Shown here: positions 54,732 through 62,925 of the stretch, piece after piece
How positions within the stretch are numbered: the stretch's first letter is position 1
Layout of the letters: each line of letters opens with the position of its first letter
From: an uncultured Thalassotalea sp.
Lineage (GTDB): Bacteria; Pseudomonadota; Gammaproteobacteria; Enterobacterales; Alteromonadaceae
DNA length: 64,000 nucleotides
Direction of reading: 5' to 3'
Assembly: GCA_947492575.1 (NCBI GenBank)
Contig: CANLNK010000003.1
Coordinates: 1-64,000, forward strand
The notes under the pieces: model-generated
Databases searched by the model: none
Told to the model about the DNA's origin: nothing
Seen by the model: only the letters and a program-made list of their open reading frames with translations
Position numbers and translations under genes: made by a program

Positions 54732-56183
54732 ATGGATATTATTAAAGATAAAGGCTTAATAAAAACTCATTCTTATATCAACGGCCAATGGCTAGAAGGT
54801 GGCAGTAAAATTACGGTTACCAACCCTGCAACTGGCGAGACAGTAGCATCGGTTTCTGATGCTTCAATTACAGACGCAAACTATGCGGTAGAGTCAGCGA
54901 AAAAAGCGATAAAACTATGGTCTTCGAAATCAGCCTCTGAACGTGCCAACTTGATGCGTAGATGGTTTGATTTGATGATGGCTCATCAAGATGACTTGGC
55001 TAAAATCTTAACGTTAGAACAAGGTAAACCTTTAGCAGAAGCAAAAGGGGAGATAGCCTATGGTGCTTCTTATATTGAATGGTTCGCTGAGGAAGGGAAA
55101 CGGGTATACGGAGATACTATTCCTGCACTGGCTGGCGATAAACGAATAATTGTTATTAAGCAACCTGTAGGCGTGGTAGCGTCTGTTACACCATGGAATT
55201 TTCCTAATGCAATGATTGCAAGGAAAGCAGCGGCGGCATTAGCTGCTGGCTGCACCTTTGTTGGCCGTCCTGCTTCACAAACGCCGCTATCTGCGTTGGC
55301 GATGGCTGAGTTAGCTGAAAGGGCTGGTATTCCAAACGGCGTCTTTAACATTGTTGTGGGCGATGACGCCATCGGTATAGGGAAAGTATTAACTCAACAC
55401 CCTGATGTTGCGAAATTTACCTTCACGGGCTCTACGGCTGTTGGGAAGCAACTTATCGCCCAATGCGCAACGACGGTTAAGAAGGTGTCGATGGAGCTCG
55501 GTGGCAATGCTCCGTTTATCGTGTTTGACGACGCAGATATCGACGCAGCAGTGGAGGGCGCTTTAGTCTCTAAATATCGTAATGCAGGTCAAACTTGCGT
55601 GTGTACCAATCGAATATTCGTTCATCGTGATGTGCAGGAAACGTTTACTGAGAAATTTGTTAGTGCGGTAAAGCAGCTGGCGATTGGTAATGGCATGACA
55701 GACGGTGTCAACGTTGGGCCTATGATTTCAAGTAAAGCTGTCGCTGACGTTGATGATCTAGTTAAAGCCTCTATTTCGGATGGAGCGTCACTCATCTTCG
55801 GCGGTGAATCAGGCGAACTCGGCGATACCTTCTATCAGCCAACAATACTGACTAATGTCAGTAATGACATGCCAATTGCGCAAAATGAAATTTTTGGTCC
55901 TGTATCACCTATTATTCCTTTCGATACCGAAGAAGAAGTAATCGCTATGGCGAATGCGACGGAATATGGTTTAGCAGCTTATTTTTACGCGCGAGATATT
56001 GGGAGAGTTTGGCGCGTAGGGGAATCGCTTGATTTTGGCATGGTAGCAATTAACGAAGGGATCATCTCAAATGCAGCTGCGCCATTTGGTGGCGTTAAGC
56101 AATCCGGAAGCGGACGAGAAGGTTCGAAATATGGCTTAGATGACTATATGGAACTTAAGTATCTATGCATGGGGGGAATTTAA
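54732..56183 (+). CDS. gabD: NAD(P)-dependent succinate-semialdehyde dehydrogenase
   Basis: 483-aa aldehyde dehydrogenase of the SSADH branch, converting succinate semialdehyde to succinate in GABA breakdown. It has [30 protein letters not shown] (cofactor region), [28 protein letters not shown] (catalytic Glu) and [14 protein letters not shown] (catalytic Cys at about residue 290). It ends [20 protein letters not shown] and [22 protein letters not shown], typical of GabD. No gabT lies next to it. The P of KP in other members (KPAS) reads RPAS here. Confidence 0.9.
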   Translation: MDIIKDKGLIKTHSYINGQWLEGGSKITVTNPATGETVASVSDASITDANYAVESAKKAIKLWSSKSASERANLMRRWFDLMMAHQDDLAKILTLEQGKPLAEAKGEIAYGASYIEWFAEEGKRVYGDTIPALAGDKRIIVIKQPVGVVASVTPWNFPNAMIARKAAAALAAGCTFVGRPASQTPLSALAMAELAERAGIPNGVFNIVVGDDAIGIGKVLTQHPDVAKFTFTGSTAVGKQLIAQCATTVKKVSMELGGNAPFIVFDDADIDAAVEGALVSKYRNAGQTCVCTNRIFVHRDVQETFTEKFVSAVKQLAIGNGMTDGVNVGPMISSKAVADVDDLVKASISDGASLIFGGESGELGDTFYQPTILTNVSNDMPIAQNEIFGPVSPIIPFDTEEEVIAMANATEYGLAAYFYARDIGRVWRVGESLDFGMVAINEGIISNAAAPFGGVKQSGSGREGSKYGLDDYMELKYLCMGGI

Positions 56184-56207
56184 TTCCCCTCGCTACAATT
56201 CCTAGCG

Positions 56208-56735
56208 TTACTTACGATGTATCGCAAATTCTTTGTGGTGTCGCTCAGTATTTGGATCTTCGGTAGTTTCAATAGCTTCAAGTAGCGCTAGATAGTCACT
56301 TGGCGAGTTGATCTCTTTTGCACCGGTAACAACGTGGTTTAAGTACCATGAAAATGGTTTTAAAGACGGCTCTAAACACAAACCATAATACATAAACGCC
56401 TCTTCCTTTTGAGGCAAATGCTCTAAGCTCTCATCTTCTCGATAAACTGTAACAGTTTTTATGTTATATCGGGTGCCGAGATCTTCGGCTTTGTCTAGCG
56501 TCGGTTTGTCCTTAATGTGCATGTTGAATAAGGCACCGTAAACAATATCGTTTTCATTACTTGTTTCGAATGCGTCGCACTTCCCCGAACCATCTACACC
56601 TTCATTGTGAAACGTAAGCTGATGTGATTTAAGCGAATATAACCCAAGAAACTCTGCACTAGGTACACGCTGTTGAAGTCTTGCAAGCGATTTGTTCGAA
56701 CCATAGGCGAAGTATTTTAATGGTGAGTCTTTCAT
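56208..56735 (-). CDS. Gamma-glutamylcyclotransferase-like protein
   Basis: 175-aa protein of the GGCT/AIG2-like fold. The substrate loop YFAYGSNKSLARLQQRVPSAEFLG is at the N-terminus. The catalytic-acid position is probably the Glu in TLDKAEDLG, in the usual alignment position. Family enzymes release 5-oxoproline from gamma-glutamyl peptides. Downstream of the 5-oxoprolinase genes on the same strand, 110 nt away, it would supply their substrate. Specific substrate unproven. Confidence 0.85.
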   Translation of the reverse strand: MKDSPLKYFAYGSNKSLARLQQRVPSAEFLGLYSLKSHQLTFHNEGVDGSGKCDAFETSNENDIVYGALFNMHIKDKPTLDKAEDLGTRYNIKTVTVYREDESLEHLPQKEEAFMYYGLCLEPSLKPFSWYLNHVVTGAKEINSPSDYLALLEAIETTEDPNTERHHKEFAIHRK

Positions 56736-56845
56736 TTGGGTTACCTTAATATTATTTGCTTGTTCAATTCGCTCTAATCAAATGTATAGATGAAACGTTA
56801 GCTATACACTTAAAGTTCATTATTCTTGGGCTCACTGTGGTTGAG

Positions 56846-57811
56846 TTAGCTTTGCACTTGAATCAACTTAGCTTGATTAAGTTGCTGTTTAGCTAGGAGC
56901 AACAAGTTATGGGCTAAATGGATGCTAATTGGTTCAAAGTTAACTTTATTACCAGCCGTACATTGCATGAGTCGATTCAAGTCGAGTGATAAAACTGAAC
57001 CGATTTTTGGATATCCACCAATAGTTTGTCGGTCATTTCCCAACACTATTGGTTGACCATCTGGTGGCACCTGAATCGCACCTTGGCTAATTCCCTCTGA
57101 ATACATTTGTGACATGTCTGACTTGATCGATGGGCCAACTAAACGGTATCCCATGCGATCACTTTGTTGGCTAACTTCGTAAACGCTACTGTAAAACTTA
57201 TTGAACTGCACGCTACTAAATTCTGAAGCTTGATAGCCCGTAACGACTCGAAGTGTTATTTCATCTTTGTAGGTTGGTATTTGAGTTTCGCATAAACGTA
57301 ATAGCGGTCGTGCTTCTGTTTTTGAGACTGTTAGTTGTTGTCCTGCTTTTAGGGGGTCACCATTAAGCCCACCGATTTTTTCGCGAACTACAGTGGAAAC
57401 ACTGCCAAATTGAGGGCTGACCTTAAAACCATCTGTTACCGCTAAATAAACGCGGCAACCTTCGTTGGCATAGCCAAATTCAATTTTGTCGTTTGGTGCT
57501 ACCTTGTAATTTTGCCAATTATCCTTTACTTGGCCATTGATAGAAAAGGGTACTTTAGCCCCAGTAACGGCAATAGACGTATGGCAATTTGCCTGTAGTA
57601 CCAAGCCACCAAAACTGAGTTCTAATGTTGCTGCGTTTTCCTTATTTGCTAATAGCTTATTAGCGAGCGTATAGGCATATTTATCGGCTGGACCGCCATT
57701 TGTAATGCCTAAGTGTGCCTGCTTAAAGCGGCCGTTATCTTGCACGGTGCAAAGCATTCCAGGGTTAATGACTGTAAAACTATTACTTGAATTGAAGGGC
57801 TTAGTAGTCAA
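56846..57811 (-). CDS. pxpC: 5-oxoprolinase subunit C (biotin-dependent carboxyltransferase family)
   Basis: 321-aa KipA/AHS2-type subunit of the ATP-dependent PxpABC 5-oxoprolinase, which opens 5-oxo-L-proline to glutamate. Motifs: VINPGMLCTVQDNGRFKQAHLGITNGGPADKYA at the N-terminus, YSEGISQGAIQVPPDGQPIVLGNDRQTIGGYPKIG near the C-terminus. The start is set by GGGAGG (57817-57822 on the minus strand) 5 nt before TTG 57811, which lies inside the end of pxpB. A longer frame to ATG 57898 exists but would add unrelated residues. Confidence 0.92.
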   Translation of the reverse strand: MTTKPFNSSNSFTVINPGMLCTVQDNGRFKQAHLGITNGGPADKYAYTLANKLLANKENAATLELSFGGLVLQANCHTSIAVTGAKVPFSINGQVKDNWQNYKVAPNDKIEFGYANEGCRVYLAVTDGFKVSPQFGSVSTVVREKIGGLNGDPLKAGQQLTVSKTEARPLLRLCETQIPTYKDEITLRVVTGYQASEFSSVQFNKFYSSVYEVSQQSDRMGYRLVGPSIKSDMSQMYSEGISQGAIQVPPDGQPIVLGNDRQTIGGYPKIGSVLSLDLNRLMQCTAGNKVNFEPISIHLAHNLLLLAKQQLNQAKLIQVQS

Positions 57812-58583
57812 AACTGCCTCCCATAGCAAGAAACTCGTTTTCGTCGATTGAATAGAACTTAACAGAATCACCCACCTGAAAAGGAACATGGGGTTCATTT
57901 TCAGGATCGAATAGAGGTGTAGGACAAAGGCCTATGAGATTCCAACCGCCAGGGGAAGCAGCTGGATAAACTGCAGTTTGTCTGTCTGCTATTCCTACAG
58001 CGCCTTTGGGGACTTGCTTTCTTGGCGTTGAAAGCCTTGCTTTTGCTATGCGTTCGTCAACTTCACCGAGAAAAGCAAAGCCTGGCGCGAAGCCAAGGGC
58101 GAATACTTGATAAGTTTGTGCTTGGTGTAGCGCAATCACATCTTCTACAGATAACTGAGCGTGTGTAGCAAGGTCATGTAAGTCTGGGCCACTTTTAGCA
58201 GAGTAAAACACGGGTAATTCTATAACTCGTTGCGAGCCAACGTTAGTGGATTCATCACTGGTAGCTTCAATGGTTGCGTGACGGGTTGCGTCATTAGCTA
58301 TCAGTCCTGTGAGATGTTTGCGGATGTTTTTTTTAACTTCAAAATGGTCGGTTTCAAATACATCAAAAACGACTAATAACGATTGATAAGAGGGAATAGT
58401 ATCAATTACTTTACTTCCAAGATCCGCTAATACTCTAGTTCTTAGTGCAGCAATCTTGTTACTGGACGCGACAAGCGAAGGCTGTTTGATATAGACGATT
58501 AGGGCATCTTCGCCAGCTATTTCAATCAGAGCTTCAGATGTTCCTGTTGTACTTTCTTTTGATGACTTTATTTCTTGAGGCAT
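57801..58583 (-). CDS. pxpB: 5-oxoprolinase subunit B
   Basis: 260-aa KipI/AHS1-type subunit. The conserved core is HQAQTYQVFALGFAPGFAFLGEVDERIAKARLSTPRKQVPKGAVGIADRQTAVYPAASPGGWNLIGLCP, with the Pro/Gly-rich binding surface shared with PxpC. It overlaps pxpA by 16 nt upstream and pxpC by 11 nt downstream, so the three are translated together. The N-terminal 35 residues are more variable than usual. Confidence 0.93.
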   Translation of the reverse strand: MPQEIKSSKESTTGTSEALIEIAGEDALIVYIKQPSLVASSNKIAALRTRVLADLGSKVIDTIPSYQSLLVVFDVFETDHFEVKKNIRKHLTGLIANDATRHATIEATSDESTNVGSQRVIELPVFYSAKSGPDLHDLATHAQLSVEDVIALHQAQTYQVFALGFAPGFAFLGEVDERIAKARLSTPRKQVPKGAVGIADRQTAVYPAASPGGWNLIGLCPTPLFDPENEPHVPFQVGDSVKFYSIDENEFLAMGGSFDY

Positions 58584-59299
58584 AAGGAACGAATGTTTTC
58601 AACTAATTCAACGGCTTCTTCGTTATCACCATGCACACAGATGGTGTCAGCTTGAATCGCTATTGCCGCTCCTGTATCGCAAATAACGTGTCCATTGTTA
58701 ATAAGGGACTCTACTTGCTCCAGTGTGGCTTTTTTATCCAAAACTGAACCTTTTCTAGAACGTGGGGTTAGTGCACCTTGTGCGGTATATCGTCGGTCTG
58801 CAAAGGCTTCAAATATTAACTCGACTCCAAAAGACGACGCCTTCATTTTGCGGCCTTCCGCGTCAGCCGTCGCAAGGATCATAAGCTTAAGTGGACGATA
58901 GTATTGATTCATGGCTTTTAGAATGGCTTCAAAGACATCGCTATCTGCCATCATATCGTTGTATAGCGCGCCATGAGGCTTTACATACGAAATTGTTATA
59001 CCTTGGCTTTGTGCCATCCCATCGAGCGCAGCTACTTGATAGAGCATTAAATCGATGATTTCTACTGCGCTGCATTTAATCGAACGCCTGCCAAATCCAA
59101 GTGTGTCAGGGTAACTCGGATGAGCGCCTACTTCAGTATTAAATTGTTTGGCTAGCTTCAATGTTTTATTGATGACATGTGGATCACCAGCATGGAATCC
59201 ACAGGCGACGTTCGCCATATCAATATGAGGCATGACCAAATCGTCTTGTCCCATTTTCCATGCGCCGTAGCTTTCACCTAAATCGCAATTGAGTTTCAT
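58568..59299 (-). CDS. pxpA: 5-oxoprolinase subunit A (LamB/YcsF family)
   Basis: 243-aa subunit that opens the ring. N-terminal signature MKLNCDLGESYGAWKMGQDD with acidic residues, then ANVACGFHAGDPHVI, HPSYPDTLGFGRRSI and YVKPHGALYNDM. ATG 59299 is set by AAAGGTG 5 nt upstream; ATG 59320 in frame has no RBS. First gene of pxpABC. Spermine/urea-like activities have been proposed for relatives, but with PxpB and PxpC next to it 5-oxoprolinase is well supported. Confidence 0.94.
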   Translation of the reverse strand: MKLNCDLGESYGAWKMGQDDLVMPHIDMANVACGFHAGDPHVINKTLKLAKQFNTEVGAHPSYPDTLGFGRRSIKCSAVEIIDLMLYQVAALDGMAQSQGITISYVKPHGALYNDMMADSDVFEAILKAMNQYYRPLKLMILATADAEGRKMKASSFGVELIFEAFADRRYTAQGALTPRSRKGSVLDKKATLEQVESLINNGHVICDTGAAIAIQADTICVHGDNEEAVELVENIRSLCLKK

Positions 59300-59580
59300 A
59301 AACGCACCTTTTGCTTGCATTTTTTTCTTGCTAATTCTTATAACATTACATATTACAGCTTTAACTTTTTTTGAAAAACCTCAAGTTAAAGCAAAACCAT
59401 TATATGACTGGAAAAGTAATAAACTAGCTACTTTAGCACTGCGCATATAGGCGCTATTGTCTCTTGCAGTAATTCGTAAGTCTTTGCCTCAAGACTAAGC
59501 GGCAATTGTTCCATGACATTGTATCAAAACGCAATTTTTCTTATGCATTTAATAGGGTGCTATGAATTCACGTAATGGTG
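59300..59580. other. Intergenic region
   Basis: 281 bp without a supported gene. It holds the pxpABC promoter on the minus strand. Confidence 0.4.
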
Positions 59581-59609
59581 TATTAGGGGAGCACTGAGCT
59601 CCCCTAATA
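59581..59609. terminator. Perfect 12-bp terminator-like hairpin
   Basis: TATTAGGGGAGC, loop ACTGA, GCTCCCCTAATA. It is GC-rich and symmetric, 47 nt past the stop of the exoprotein gene on the minus strand. T-tracts are poor on both sides, so it may act in either direction. Confidence 0.65.
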
Positions 59610-59656
59610 TTCTGAATGATAACGGGTTTATATAAATTGTGTTGTCGTTGATCGAA

Positions 59657-60478
59657 TTAGCAAAAAGAGTTTCTGCTATTGTGCTGGCGACAGTTTTTCT
59701 TGCAAGTCGTTGTAACATAGTTGTTAAAAGCGATTAAACCGAGTAACGACAGTAACGTAATGAAAAAGGTTGGGGGAGCTGAAACGGCAACCGTGTTGCT
59801 AATCTCGGTGCCAGTCAAAGTAAGGTTGTCGATTGCGATATCTTCATCGCCGGAATTTAACGAAAATGTTATTAGGATATCTAGCAACGTACCTTTACCA
59901 ATAATTGATGCAGCAAATGTTTGAAAGTCGCTATTCAACGTCTGTCCATCGCCAATTCCGTCAAAGTTTGTATCGATTGCGGGCTCAAAATTTGAACCAG
60001 ACGAGGTTTGTGCTTCAAAAGAGAGAAAATCTGTATAACCACCTTTGTCTATCTGGTAGGAGAAGCTGACAAAATCCTGAGCGTCCCAGTCTTGATTAGA
60101 GCCATCATCATCCTCGGCAATATCGACATTGAATATCAGGCTTGAAAACGATGATATATCGATACTTTCAAAAATTAAGTTTTGAAGGGCTTGTTCACCT
60201 TCGCCATCTATATCTTGCGCAGTAAAGAAATAGTCGCCTTCAAAGCCGTTAACTTGATAATTAGTACTGATGTTTGAGCCATTAGTACGTGTAAAAAAGT
60301 CACTGGTTCCATCACTGAATTCTGAAATGGAAGTAACGTAACGTGTGCCGTTACCATCCGTTTCGAAACCTTCAGAAAAAATGAGTGCAGCTGATGCTAG
60401 GTTTGGTGTAAACGCACCTACCATTACGAGTAGGTTGAGTAGAAAATGCTGAATTTTGGGTATAGCTATAGTGTTCAT
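59657..60478 (-). CDS. Exported protein with degenerate PEP-CTERM-like end
   Basis: 273-aa secreted protein with signal peptide (NLASA-A, about residue 30). The mature region is Asp/Ser/Thr-rich, beta-type (LIFSEGFETDGNGTRYVTSIS, DNLTLTG), like extracellular lectin or adhesin-type domains. The C-terminus reads VAVSAPPTFFITLLSLLGLIAF, close to the sorting signal of PEP-CTERM proteins in which VPEP is often VSAP in these bacteria. The basic tail that should follow is replaced by a long NNYVTTTCKKNCRQ extension. Function unknown, probably surface-associated. Confidence 0.7.
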   Translation of the reverse strand: MNTIAIPKIQHFLLNLLVMVGAFTPNLASAALIFSEGFETDGNGTRYVTSISEFSDGTSDFFTRTNGSNISTNYQVNGFEGDYFFTAQDIDGEGEQALQNLIFESIDISSFSSLIFNVDIAEDDDGSNQDWDAQDFVSFSYQIDKGGYTDFLSFEAQTSSGSNFEPAIDTNFDGIGDGQTLNSDFQTFAASIIGKGTLLDILITFSLNSGDEDIAIDNLTLTGTEISNTVAVSAPPTFFITLLSLLGLIAFNNYVTTTCKKNCRQHNSRNSFC

Positions 60479-60635
60479 ATTTTGTAAATCCTTTACAAAG
60501 TTATCATCCTGAACAACTAAGCCTAGCTAAGAATTGTAGATATACCAATTGAAGGGGTTGAAAAGTTTAGTTTTTGTTTGATGCGATGTTTAAATTAAAG
60601 CTTTAGAACCTGGTCAAGCCTTGGTCAATTCTTGG

Positions 60636-60676
60636 CAGTAAAAAAGGCTATTCACTAAATTTAGCGAATAGCCTTT
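60636..60676 (-). terminator. Terminator of the leucine-dehydrogenase gene
   Basis: On the minus strand AAAGGCTATTCGCTAAA pairs with TTTAGTGAATAGCCTTT (one mismatch) and is followed by TTT. It lies about 48 nt after the stop. Confidence 0.85.
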
Positions 60677-60723
60677 GTGTTAGGGGTTTCTTTACCAATA
60701 AAATAAAGATGATAAAAACGAGG

Positions 60724-61758
60724 TTACTTACCACCACGCGCAATTATTTCACGGGCAATAGCATCTGCAACTTGGCCTGTAGGTTTTTGTTCGCTATCTG
60801 CTTTAGTAAATACGTCAATAAGCGTATCGTAAATTTCTTCTACTTTACGTGTTGCTTTATCAGCACAGTAATCTTCTTCAAACGACACGTTAATAATACC
60901 ACCAGCATTGATGACGTAATCCGGAGCGTAAAGGATACCTCGCTCTACTAAAGCTTGGTCATGTCTTGGTTCTGCCAGCTGGTTATTCGCACAACCTGCG
61001 ACGATTTTTGCTTTGATTCGATCAATAGTAGAGTCGTTAATAGTTGCGCCAAGCGCACAAGGGGCATAGATGTCACAATCAACATCGTAAATGTCATTCA
61101 GGCCAACAACCTCGGCGTTAAACTGCCTTTGTGCCTTATCAAGTGCTTCTTTGTTGATGTCAGTGACAACAAGGTTTGCACCAGCTTTATGCAGGTGCTC
61201 ACATAAGTAAAAACCAACGCTGCCTAGCCCTTGAACAGCAACGGTTAACCCCTTTAAATCATCACGACCAAGTTTGTGTTTTACTGAGGCTTTAATACCT
61301 AAAAACGTGCCTAATGCGGTAAATGGTGCTGGGTTGCCACTTTTTCCTTCTGTACCCGTTACGTAAGGCGTTTCGGTGTTAGCAATGGCAATATCAGCCG
61401 TTGTAATGTTTACGTCTTCAGCACTTAAATAACGTCCACCAAGTCCATTAAGTGCACGTCCAAATGCTTTAAATAATTCGTCTGACTTTAATGTTTTGGC
61501 GTCGCCAATAATAACTGATTTACCACCACCCATGGTCAAACCGGCCATGGCATTCTTATATGTCATACCTTTTGAAAGGCGCAATACGTCAACCAATGCT
61601 TCTTCGTCTGAAGCGTAATCCCACATGCGACAACCACCAACCGCAGCGCCTAGCTTAGTACTGTGAACTGCAATAATTGCTTTTAAACCTGATGCATCAT
61701 CGCTACAAAAAACTACTTGCTCATGATTATCAAAATCTACTAAATCGAAAAAAGCCAC
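60724..61758 (-). CDS. Glu/Leu/Phe/Val dehydrogenase, leucine-dehydrogenase type
   Basis: 344-aa NAD-dependent amino-acid dehydrogenase that deaminates branched-chain amino acids to 2-oxo acids. Visible features are VGGCRMW (substrate site), catalytic Lys in KGMTYKNAMAGLTMGGGKSVI, AEDVNIT with the second catalytic acid, the Rossmann GLGSVGFYLCEHLHKAGA with following Asp for NAD, and CALGATIND / NAGGIINV. The length matches leucine dehydrogenases. Monocistronic with its own terminator. Confidence 0.92.
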   Translation of the reverse strand: MAFFDLVDFDNHEQVVFCSDDASGLKAIIAVHSTKLGAAVGGCRMWDYASDEEALVDVLRLSKGMTYKNAMAGLTMGGGKSVIIGDAKTLKSDELFKAFGRALNGLGGRYLSAEDVNITTADIAIANTETPYVTGTEGKSGNPAPFTALGTFLGIKASVKHKLGRDDLKGLTVAVQGLGSVGFYLCEHLHKAGANLVVTDINKEALDKAQRQFNAEVVGLNDIYDVDCDIYAPCALGATINDSTIDRIKAKIVAGCANNQLAEPRHDQALVERGILYAPDYVINAGGIINVSFEEDYCADKATRKVEEIYDTLIDVFTKADSEQKPTGQVADAIAREIIARGGK

Positions 61759-62000
61759 TTTATCTCTCCAGGGAAAATGTCATTAGCACGCAAACCGTTA
61801 AGTATTATTGAAATTAGTTTTTGAACCCTAACAAAATTACGTGCAGATCTTGTTGTATTAACTGTTGTAGTAAAATTTGTGGAAACATTATCATTTACGT
61901 AAACGTCAATCTAGAAAGGCAAAAAATTTTATTGTGATAAAAGTGTTCATTTATAAGTACAAGCGTTAATATGTCTGCGAATAAATTTAAGGTTAGTTTT

Positions 62001-62414
62001 ATGGAAAATCAGAACAATATTACGCAGGAAATGACTCAAGAGCAGTGGGTAAAAGAAAAATACCAAGAGGCATTGAAATACTTAGCTGATAAAGGTGTTA
62101 TCGGTACAACTGTGAAAACAGATGAATGCCGCCACTTAGGCCCATACGTTGCTGTTTGGCATATTTCAGACACCAACAACAAAAGCTACTGGGTAATCAA
62201 CGGCGACGTACCTACTGATCACGTTAATATTGACGTATCAAAAGACGCTCGTGATGTTATGCGTCATTTTTCACTAAAGTGGCAGATGCAAGCGGAAAAC
62301 TTGTTAGGTGCCGAAGATAGCTCTCAGCAAGAATTCGGTAGGTTTTTGATCAACAAGGCTGAAAATTTATACCGCCTATACGAAGACGCGAATGTTTGGG
62401 GCGCAGAGGCATAA
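62001..62414 (+). CDS. DUF4826 family protein
   Basis: 137-aa cytoplasmic protein of the DUF4826 family seen in Alteromonadales: TQEQWVKEKYQEALKYLADKGVIGTTV, VAVWHISDTNNKSYWVINGDVPTDH and RHFSLKWQMQAENLL are typical. ATG 62001 is supported by AAGG 8 nt upstream and is preferred over ATG 61971. Function unknown. Confidence 0.85.
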   Translation: MENQNNITQEMTQEQWVKEKYQEALKYLADKGVIGTTVKTDECRHLGPYVAVWHISDTNNKSYWVINGDVPTDHVNIDVSKDARDVMRHFSLKWQMQAENLLGAEDSSQQEFGRFLINKAENLYRLYEDANVWGAEA

Positions 62415-62459
62415 TCCGTCGAAGTTTGATTAGCGACGATAAAATTGTTTTGTCAAGGG

Positions 62460-62921
62460 CTAGTGGCTTAAATAGCACTTTTTGCCAATGATTTGATCTA
62501 TGGGGCAGGTCATTTGCTGTTTTGGTAAACCGGCCTCCATAAATACGCCACCAACAGGCTTAAAGCCATTCTTAATGAAATAGTCCACTGCTTCCAGTGG
62601 ACTATGAATGTAAACTTCACTTAGCGACAGATCTCGAGCAGCTTTAAGTAAGCCTTTCAGAATCAGCTCGTCTAAGTTTTGTCGGCGGTGTTCTTTAATA
62701 ACGGCAATGCGTCCAATTTCTCCAGAAGGGAGAATGCGACCAGTCGCTACGGGTTCTTGTGAATTGTCATCGCAAATGAGCATGTGAATAGCCTGACGAT
62801 CTTTACGGTCAAATTCTACGCGTTTTGGAATGCGATGCTCGCAAATAAAAACACGTTCTCGAACAGTTTTAAGCAGGGGAGCTGCAAACTCCCAAGAAAC
62901 ACGACTGACGCTGTAATGCAT
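62460..62921 (-). CDS. GNAT N-acetyltransferase (ElaA/YjdJ-like)
   Basis: 153-aa GNAT protein. N-terminal LKTVRERVFICEHRIPKRVEFDRKDRQAIHMLI and ATGRILPSGEIGRIAVIKEHRRQNLDELILKGLL with the acetyl-CoA loop (RRQNLDE). It starts 4 nt after the stop of the RoxA-type gene, so the two form an operon. Substrate unknown. Confidence 0.88.
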   Translation of the reverse strand: MHYSVSRVSWEFAAPLLKTVRERVFICEHRIPKRVEFDRKDRQAIHMLICDDNSQEPVATGRILPSGEIGRIAVIKEHRRQNLDELILKGLLKAARDLSLSEVYIHSPLEAVDYFIKNGFKPVGGVFMEAGLPKQQMTCPIDQIIGKKCYLSH

Positions 62922-62925
62922 GTTA

